From Proteiniphilum sp. (lineage in GTDB: Bacteria; Bacteroidota; Bacteroidia; Bacteroidales; Dysgonomonadaceae): DNA of 32,519 nucleotides. Position numbers and translations under genes: made by a program. The stretch spans positions 30,968 through 63,486 of the forward strand of contig JADMKJ010000206.1 in NCBI GenBank assembly GCA_015478855.1. Direction: 5' to 3'. Position 1 is the first letter of the stretch. Each line of letters opens with the position of its first letter. The notes under the pieces are model-generated. The model made no database searches. It was not told the origin of the DNA and was given only the letters and a program-made list of their open reading frames with translations. Below are positions 26,684 through 32,519 of the stretch, piece after piece.

Positions 26684-27826
26684 ATGAACAATTTTATCTT
26701 TCAAAATCCGACCAGGCTGGTTTTCGGAAAAGGGCAAATTGCGAAATTATCGGAGCTGTTGCCCGATGATATAAACCTGATGCTCACCTTCGGTGGTGGC
26801 AGCGTGACAAGAAATGGATTGTATGATCAGGTGAAAGAAGCTCTCAGGGGTCGTAACTACGTTGAGTTCTGGGGAATTGAGGCCAACCCTCAGGTGGAGA
26901 CACTCAGGAGAGCCATTCAGATAGGGAAGGAAAACAACATCAATTATCTTCTCGCCGTAGGTGGAGGATCGGTGCTCGACGGCACCAAGCTCATCGCAGC
27001 CGGGATAGCCTCCGACGAGGATGCATGGGATATCGTACTGAAGGGAATTGCTGAAAAACAGATCCCCTTCGCCTCAGTGATGACCGTCCCCGCCACCGGA
27101 TCAGAGATGAACGGTGCAGCTGTCATCTCCAGAGCGGAGACACAGGAGAAATATGGTTTCTTCGGCAACTATCCTGCGTTCTCCATTCTCGACCCGGAGG
27201 TGACCTACTCACTCTCCGACCATCAGATCGCCTGCGGACTGGCTGATGCCTTCACTCATGTGCTGGAACAATATCTCACCACACCGGGGCAATCACGTAT
27301 CATGGACCGCTGGGCCGAGGGTGTGTTGCTATCGGTCAAAGAGATCGCACCGGAGATTAAGAAAGATCCGCGGAACTACGACCTGATGGCCGACTATATG
27401 CTTTCGGCTACGCTGGCACTGAATGATTTCATCCGCATGGGCATCACCCAGGACTGGGCCACCCATCAGATAGGACATGAGCTCACTGCGCTGCACGGTA
27501 CGACTCATGGCCACTCACTGGCCATTGTGATGCCTGGTACACTGAGAGTACTGAAAGAACAAAAAAAAGAGAAGCTGCTGCAATACGGAGAGCGCATTTT
27601 CGGCATCACAGAGGGATCTGCAGATGAACGTGCAGACAAGGCGATAGAGATGACCGAAGCGTTCTATCGATCGCTGGGACTGACCACACGCCTGTCGGAA
27701 GAGGGTATAGGAAAAGAGACCATCGAGACGATCGCCCGCCGCTTCAATGAACGGGATGCGGCCTACGGTGAAAATCAAAACGTTACAGGTGACATGACAC
27801 GCGAAATTCTCAACAGCAGCCTCTGA
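26684..27826 (+). CDS. yqhD: Iron-containing alcohol dehydrogenase, YqhD type
   Basis: 380 residues, close in length and sequence to Escherichia coli YqhD. NADPH-binding GGGSV (37-41) and VGGGSVLDGTK (92-102) are present. Metal ligands aligned to D194, H198, H267 and H281 of YqhD are D188, H192, H261 and H275 here, all conserved. It reduces aldehydes to alcohols using NADPH, helping detoxify reactive aldehydes. It is divergent from the GNAT/ovoA pair and followed 22 bases later by the tricorn-like gene. Confidence 0.92.
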   Translation: MNNFIFQNPTRLVFGKGQIAKLSELLPDDINLMLTFGGGSVTRNGLYDQVKEALRGRNYVEFWGIEANPQVETLRRAIQIGKENNINYLLAVGGGSVLDGTKLIAAGIASDEDAWDIVLKGIAEKQIPFASVMTVPATGSEMNGAAVISRAETQEKYGFFGNYPAFSILDPEVTYSLSDHQIACGLADAFTHVLEQYLTTPGQSRIMDRWAEGVLLSVKEIAPEIKKDPRNYDLMADYMLSATLALNDFIRMGITQDWATHQIGHELTALHGTTHGHSLAIVMPGTLRVLKEQKKEKLLQYGERIFGITEGSADERADKAIEMTEAFYRSLGLTTRLSEEGIGKETIETIARRFNERDAAYGENQNVTGDMTREILNSSL

Positions 27827-27848
27827 AAACCGGAATTAGAACCATTTT

Positions 27849-30800
27849 ATGAAAAAACTGATCATTCTTCTTGTTACAGGCCTCACTGTTATGCAGGCTG
27901 CCGCCATTGATGACGCGCGCATGATGCGTTATCCCGATATCAACGGTGACCTGATCACATTCGTTTACGCCGGAGATATATGGACGGTAGGTGCTGCCGG
28001 CGGCACCGCCAAAAGGGTAACGTCACACGCCGGTATCGAGCTGTTCCCGAAGATCTCACCCGACGGTAAGTGGATCGCCTTCTCTGCCGAATATTCGGGC
28101 AGCAGACAGGTATGGGTGATGCCCTCCGAAGGGGGCACTGCACGCCAGCTTACCTTCTACAACGCCGTTGGTGAGATGCCCCCCAGGGGCGGTTTCGACA
28201 ATGTGGTGCTCGACTGGACACCAGACAGCCGCCGCATCCTCTTCCGTGCAAACCGCACCAGCTTCGGTGACCGTAACGGCCGTTACTTCACCATCAGCAT
28301 CGATGGAGGGTTTGAGGAACCGCTCCCCATCGTGAACGGCGGGTTCGCCAGCTTCTCTCCCGACGGGTCACAGCTCTGCTTTACCCCGGTGGACCGTGAA
28401 TTCCGCACCTGGAAACGATACAAAGGAGGACGTGCCACAGAACTATGGAGTTATGACCTCACCAGCAACAGGGCAAAGCAGCTCACTCACTGGGCTGGTA
28501 GCGACCAGTGGCCGGTATGGGAGGGTGACCATATCTACTATGCCTCCGACCGTGACACGCGTCTCAATATCTGGCGTCATGACCTGCTGAGTGGTGAAGA
28601 GGTGCAGGTAACCCGACATACCGATTTCGATGTGATGTGGCCCTCCGGTGACAACGGCAGGCTGGTCTATGAGAACGGTGGGCACCTCTACCTGCTCGAT
28701 CTGGCGTCAGGTGACAGCCGCAGGGTCACAGTCGCTATTCATTACGACAACCCTCACCTGCATTCCTCCTTTAAGAATGTGAAGATGCATGTTGGCAGCT
28801 ACAGCCTCTCACCCACCGGCAAGAGGGCACTCTTTGAAGCCCGTGGCGATATCTTCTCCGTGCCGGTGGAGAAGGGTGAGATCAGGAACCTGACACAAAC
28901 ACAGGGAGTACGCGAGATCTCTCCCTCGTGGTCGCCCGACGGCAAACAGATCGCCTACTACTCCGACGCCACGGGTGAGTATGAGCTCTACCTCCTCGGG
29001 AACAGCGAGGGCGCGGAGCCGAGACAGGTCACACACGGCTCCGCTGCATGGAAGCACACCGTTGAGTGGTCACCACGCAGCAGCCACCTGGCTTACAGCG
29101 ACCGTACCATGAAGCTCTGGCTGGTGGATATCGCCAGCGGCAGGCAACGCGTGATCGATGAAGCCACCGCTGAAGAGATCAACGACTACAGCTTCTCGCC
29201 CGACGGTGAGTGGGTCGCTTACAGCAAGCCATCGCCCAACTACCAGTCGGCATTATGGCTTTATCGTCTCTCCACAGGTGAGAAACACCAGATCACCGAT
29301 GCCTCTTACTCCGACGGTAACCCTGTCTTCAGTCGTGACGGCAGATATCTCTTCTTCCTTTCCAACCGTGAATTCAACCTTGCTTTCAGCAGTTTCGAAT
29401 TCGACTACCTCTATAACAACGCCACACGTATCTTCGCGTTACCACTTCGCGACGACGGCACCACCCTCACCCCATACAAGGAGGATAGTGAACCATTCGA
29501 ACAAGGTGATGAGGAGACCGACAAAAAAAATGATGACGACAAAGCGTCATCCAGTGAGGTGAAGGTGGTGATCGATCTCAATGATATCCAGAGCCGCATT
29601 GAGGTGCTGCCCATGGAGGCCGGCAGTTATCGTATCATCGGTGCCGTGGAGGAGGGATTGCTCTATAGCCCGGGCAATAAGATCATGCGATACAATATCA
29701 AAGAGGAGAAAACGGAGGAGATCCTCGAAGGCACTGCCAGCGGCATCCTCGCTGCCGACGGTAAATCGTTTATCTATCGCAAGGGATCCGGATATGCAGT
29801 AGCCAAAAATCAGCCGGGACAAATAAACAATAACGAAACCATCAACCTGGATAACCTCACCATGAAGATCGATCCACGTAAAGAGTGGAACCAGATCTAC
29901 AATGATGCCTTCCGTATATTCCGTGATTACTTCTATGTGAACAATATGCATGGTCTTAACTGGAAGGAGATTGAAAAGAAGTACGGAACACTGCTGCCCC
30001 ATGTTCCGAGCCGGTTCGACCTCGACTATATCCTCAACGAGGTGGTGAGTGAGACCAACACCGGCCATGCATATGTGGACTGGGGTGATATTGATCGGGT
30101 GGATCGAATCAACGGTGGGCTGCTGGGCGCAGAGCTGGAAGCTGATCTTTCCGTCGGACGTTACCGGATCAGAAAGATCTACCCGGGAGAGAACTGGAAC
30201 GAGCAACGCCGCTCACCACTCACCGCGAGTGGAGTCAATGTGAAGGAGGGGGACTACATCATCAGCATTAACGGACGCGATCTCACCACCGTCGAGAATC
30301 CCTACGAACTGCTTGAGAACATGGGTGGACGGCATGTGGAGCTGACCGTCAACAGCACCCCCTTGGCCTCAGGTGCGGAGAGCTATACCGTGAAGACCAT
30401 CACCGGTGAACAGGAGCTGAGGTACCTCAACTGGGTGAACAGTCGCCGTGCTCTGGTCGATAAGCTCTCCGACGGCAGGATCGGCTATATACATGTGCCC
30501 AACACAGCCATCGAAGGGAATCGCGAGCTCTTTAAAGGGATGCTGGCCTATAACCACGAGGAGGCACTGATCATTGACGACCGCTATAATGGTGGAGGCT
30601 TCATCCCCGACAGGATGATTGACCTGCTCAACCGTCGCACACTGGTCTACTGGCATCGTAATGGATTGTCGCAACCGATGAAGTCACCGGGTATCGCGCA
30701 TGACGGACCCAAGGTGATGCTCATCAACGGCTACTCTTCATCAGGTGGAGATGCTTTCCCCTACTTTTTCCGCAAGACCGGCGAAGGGAAGCTGATAGGT

Positions 30801-31115
30801 TCACGTACATGGGGAGGTCTGGTAGGTATCTCCGGCAACGCCCGTCTGGTAGATGGCGGTTATATCTCCGTACCACGCTTCGGCATCTACGATGAGAATG
30901 GTGAGTGGATCATCGAGGGTATTGGTGTCTATCCCGACATTGAAGTAGTTGACCGTCCCGAAGAGCTGGCCAGTGGTAACGACCCATCCATAGAGAAGGC
31001 TGTGGAGGAACTGCTCGATGAGCTCAAAGCCATCCCACGTAAGCAGATCACTGCTCCCACGCCACCCGATCGATCGAAATGGATAGAGAGAGAGATACCG
31101 AACAATAGACAATAA
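27849..31115 (+). CDS. Tricorn-like S41 family protease, secreted
   Basis: 1088 residues. A signal peptide (1-19) is followed by two beta-propeller regions made of repeated WD40/PD40-like units (SPDGKWIAF, SPDGSQLCF, SPTGKRALF, SPDGKQIAYYS, SPDGEWVAYS), then an acidic linker near 560-570, a helical core domain, a PDZ domain (about 760-850) and the S41 catalytic domain. H740 (NTGHAY) and S965 (YSSSGGD) fit the tricorn base and nucleophile, and GIGVYPDIEV near the end fits the conserved tail. Tricorn proteases degrade peptides into small products; the signal peptide places this one in the periplasm. Confidence 0.9.
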   Translation: MKKLIILLVTGLTVMQAAAIDDARMMRYPDINGDLITFVYAGDIWTVGAAGGTAKRVTSHAGIELFPKISPDGKWIAFSAEYSGSRQVWVMPSEGGTARQLTFYNAVGEMPPRGGFDNVVLDWTPDSRRILFRANRTSFGDRNGRYFTISIDGGFEEPLPIVNGGFASFSPDGSQLCFTPVDREFRTWKRYKGGRATELWSYDLTSNRAKQLTHWAGSDQWPVWEGDHIYYASDRDTRLNIWRHDLLSGEEVQVTRHTDFDVMWPSGDNGRLVYENGGHLYLLDLASGDSRRVTVAIHYDNPHLHSSFKNVKMHVGSYSLSPTGKRALFEARGDIFSVPVEKGEIRNLTQTQGVREISPSWSPDGKQIAYYSDATGEYELYLLGNSEGAEPRQVTHGSAAWKHTVEWSPRSSHLAYSDRTMKLWLVDIASGRQRVIDEATAEEINDYSFSPDGEWVAYSKPSPNYQSALWLYRLSTGEKHQITDASYSDGNPVFSRDGRYLFFLSNREFNLAFSSFEFDYLYNNATRIFALPLRDDGTTLTPYKEDSEPFEQGDEETDKKNDDDKASSSEVKVVIDLNDIQSRIEVLPMEAGSYRIIGAVEEGLLYSPGNKIMRYNIKEEKTEEILEGTASGILAADGKSFIYRKGSGYAVAKNQPGQINNNETINLDNLTMKIDPRKEWNQIYNDAFRIFRDYFYVNNMHGLNWKEIEKKYGTLLPHVPSRFDLDYILNEVVSETNTGHAYVDWGDIDRVDRINGGLLGAELEADLSVGRYRIRKIYPGENWNEQRRSPLTASGVNVKEGDYIISINGRDLTTVENPYELLENMGGRHVELTVNSTPLASGAESYTVKTITGEQELRYLNWVNSRRALVDKLSDGRIGYIHVPNTAIEGNRELFKGMLAYNHEEALIIDDRYNGGGFIPDRMIDLLNRRTLVYWHRNGLSQPMKSPGIAHDGPKVMLINGYSSSGGDAFPYFFRKTGEGKLIGSRTWGGLVGISGNARLVDGGYISVPRFGIYDENGEWIIEGIGVYPDIEVVDRPEELASGNDPSIEKAVEELLDELKAIPRKQITAPTPPDRSKWIEREIPNNRQ

Positions 31116-31190
31116 GTGATTGTTATACTTCCATATACGGGCATCAATTGCTGTATTGAATCAATATTAAAATATCAAAATGTCAATTCT

Positions 31191-32447
31191 ATGAATTATC
31201 TGAGATTTACCTTACTCATTTTATCGGCTTTTTTACTTCTTTCTGCCTCCTGCGATGACCAGAAGAGCAAAAGAGAATCAGAAGATATACAGGATCAGGG
31301 TCCGGTGACAGGATCACTACCCCCTGTAGAGACACAATCGCCCAACACCGGTTACGAACCGGCTTTTGAGGGTCAGACACGCATTGGGGGTGTGAGGACA
31401 ACCACACCCTACGATGTGCAGGTGATCGCTGAAGATTTATCCTCCCCCTGGGCTGTCACCTCTATACCCGATGGACGCCTGCTGATCACACAAAAGGCAG
31501 GATCACTGCGTATTGCCACTACAACAGGAACGCTCAGTGAACCCATCACCGGTTTCCCGAAAGTAGATGACAGGAGACAGGGAGGACTGCTTGATGTCGC
31601 TCCGGCGCCCGATTTCACGACTAGCAGGATGCTTTACTTCACTTTCGCCGAAAGCACACCGCAAGGATCACTCACGGCTGTGGGTAAAGGAAGGCTCTCC
31701 GAAGACGAAAAACAAATTGAGAATTTCCGGATCATTTTTCGTGCCATACCTTACTTTGATAACAGTATGCACTTTGGCAGCCGCCTTCTCTTCGATAAAA
31801 AAGGGAATATTTTTGTTTCAACAGGCGAACGTTCCGACAGGGCAACCCGTCCCAACGCCCAAAAACTGAACACCGCCCATGGTAAGGTCCTCTACATCAC
31901 CAGCGAGGGGCAGCCTGTACCGGGAAATCCCTTTGTTGATACGACAGGAGCGCTGCCGGAGATATACAGTTATGGGCATAGAAACCCACAGGGACTGGAT
32001 ATTCATCCCGTGACTGGTGAACTGTGGATGAGTGAGATGGGACCACGTGGAGGCGATGAGGTGAACCTGATTAAACCGGGAATCAACTATGGCTGGCCTA
32101 CCATCACCTACGGTATTGAATACAACGGTGATATCATAGGCGATGGCATCACCCAAAAAGAGGGGATGGAGCAACCTGTCTACTACTGGGATCCTGTCCA
32201 GTCACCAAGTGGCATGACATTTTACACCTCGGCAGATATACCCGAATGGGAGAATAATCTTTTTATCGGCGGTTTAAGCAGTAAGCATATTGCCCGGCTT
32301 GTGATCAAAGATAACAAGGTGGTGGGGGAAGAACGTCTGCTGGAGAGTGAAGGACAACGTTTCCGCGATGTGGGCACAGGCAATGACGGTGCTCTCTATG
32401 CCGTCACCGATGCAGGCAGGCTCTATCGTATTGCCAGGGTGGAGTAA
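31191..32447 (+). CDS. PQQ-type aldose sugar dehydrogenase lipoprotein
   Basis: 418 residues from ATG 31191. The signal MNYLRFTLLILSAFLLLSASC is a lipoprotein type with the cysteine at 21. A polar linker leads to a six-bladed propeller of the glucose/sorbosone dehydrogenase family (YliI-like): SPWAVTSIPDGRLLITQKAG, HFGSRLLFDKKGNIFVSTGE, SYGHRNPQGLDIHP, SEMGPRGGDEVN and GINYGWP. Homologues oxidise aldose sugars with the cofactor PQQ. No PQQ synthesis gene is in the window. The frame extends back to a GTG at 31116, but residues before 31191 look non-coding. It ends two bases before the tandem array. Confidence 0.85.
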   Translation: MNYLRFTLLILSAFLLLSASCDDQKSKRESEDIQDQGPVTGSLPPVETQSPNTGYEPAFEGQTRIGGVRTTTPYDVQVIAEDLSSPWAVTSIPDGRLLITQKAGSLRIATTTGTLSEPITGFPKVDDRRQGGLLDVAPAPDFTTSRMLYFTFAESTPQGSLTAVGKGRLSEDEKQIENFRIIFRAIPYFDNSMHFGSRLLFDKKGNIFVSTGERSDRATRPNAQKLNTAHGKVLYITSEGQPVPGNPFVDTTGALPEIYSYGHRNPQGLDIHPVTGELWMSEMGPRGGDEVNLIKPGINYGWPTITYGIEYNGDIIGDGITQKEGMEQPVYYWDPVQSPSGMTFYTSADIPEWENNLFIGGLSSKHIARLVIKDNKVVGEERLLESEGQRFRDVGTGNDGALYAVTDAGRLYRIARVE

Positions 32448-32449
32448 TC

Positions 32450-32519
32450 CATCCCACATCCCACATCCCACATCCCACATCCCAAATCCCACATCCCAAA
32501 TCCCACATCCCACATCCCA
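32450..32519. repeat. 7-bp tandem repeat CATCCCA
   Basis: Ten perfect-phase units of 7 bases: CATCCCA at eight positions and AATCCCA at 32485-32491 and 32499-32505. The array begins two bases after the stop codon at 32447 and continues past the window. The minus strand reads (TGGGATG)n, evenly spaced G triplets with 4-base loops, a G-quadruplex pattern. An apparent minus-strand reading frame across it is repeat translation, not a gene. Confidence 0.95.

Noticed and set aside
31116..31190. GTG start for the sugar dehydrogenase
   Set aside because: It would bury the lipoprotein signal; ATG 31191 places the signal peptide at the N-terminus.
32274..32513. Minus-strand reading frame rich in Gly, Met and Trp
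   Set aside because: It starts in the tandem array and continues antisense to the sugar dehydrogenase; low-complexity translation, not a gene.

Overview
The window looks like chromosomal DNA from a member of the Bacteroidota, most likely order Bacteroidales. The reasons are the TAnnTTTG-type -7 promoter boxes before many genes, the fused SecDF, the DUF4924 gene next to rfbD, a BlaI/M56 pair whose protease carries SusC-like plug repeats, and the ATP synthase order beta-epsilon-(I-like)-a-c-b-delta-alpha-gamma. The intergenic heptamer repeats suggest, by inference only, something near Dysgonomonadaceae (Proteiniphilum/Petrimonas type). It reads mostly as core chromosome. I see no phage, insertion sequence, CRISPR array or integrase.

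Layout. 1-1658 (minus): DUF4924 gene, then rfbD, whose end runs into a 7-bp tandem repeat. 1731-3633 (plus): an MBL-fold hydrolase and a secreted S9-like hydrolase. 3626-7018 (minus): SPFH membrane protein, a small Arc-like DNA-binding protein, then a BlaI repressor and M56 protease pair with a recognisable operator. 7285-12552 (plus): M3 peptidase lipoprotein and SecDF. 12673-12745: tRNA-Thr(CGU) with its own promoter and terminator. 12891-20064 (plus): complete F1Fo-ATP synthase operon. 20072-22786 (minus): HAD phosphatase, sodium:solute symporter and EngB GTPase. 22904-23857 (plus): lipid kinase. 23858-26599 (minus): GNAT acetyltransferase and OvoA-type sulfoxide synthase/methyltransferase. 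26684-32447 (plus): YqhD-type alcohol dehydrogenase, tricorn-like protease and a PQQ-type sugar dehydrogenase lipoprotein. 32450-32519: a second 7-bp tandem array running off the window.

How genes work together. The nine-gene atp cluster encodes a whole ATP synthase; its c subunit lacks the sodium-binding residues, so it is probably proton-coupled. BlaI and the M56 protease form a self-contained signal-responsive switch. The Arc-like protein and SPFH protein are neighbours and may be linked. OvoA points to ovothiol-type thiol-histidine chemistry. Several convergent pairs overlap or abut with no terminator between them (3626-3633, 20064/20072, 23857/23858).

No wholly new multi-gene system is evident. 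The most unusual elements are the heptamer arrays, two of which place stop codons in all frames after minus-strand genes while the third is G-quadruplex-prone, and the M56 protease with doubled TonB-plug-like repeats.
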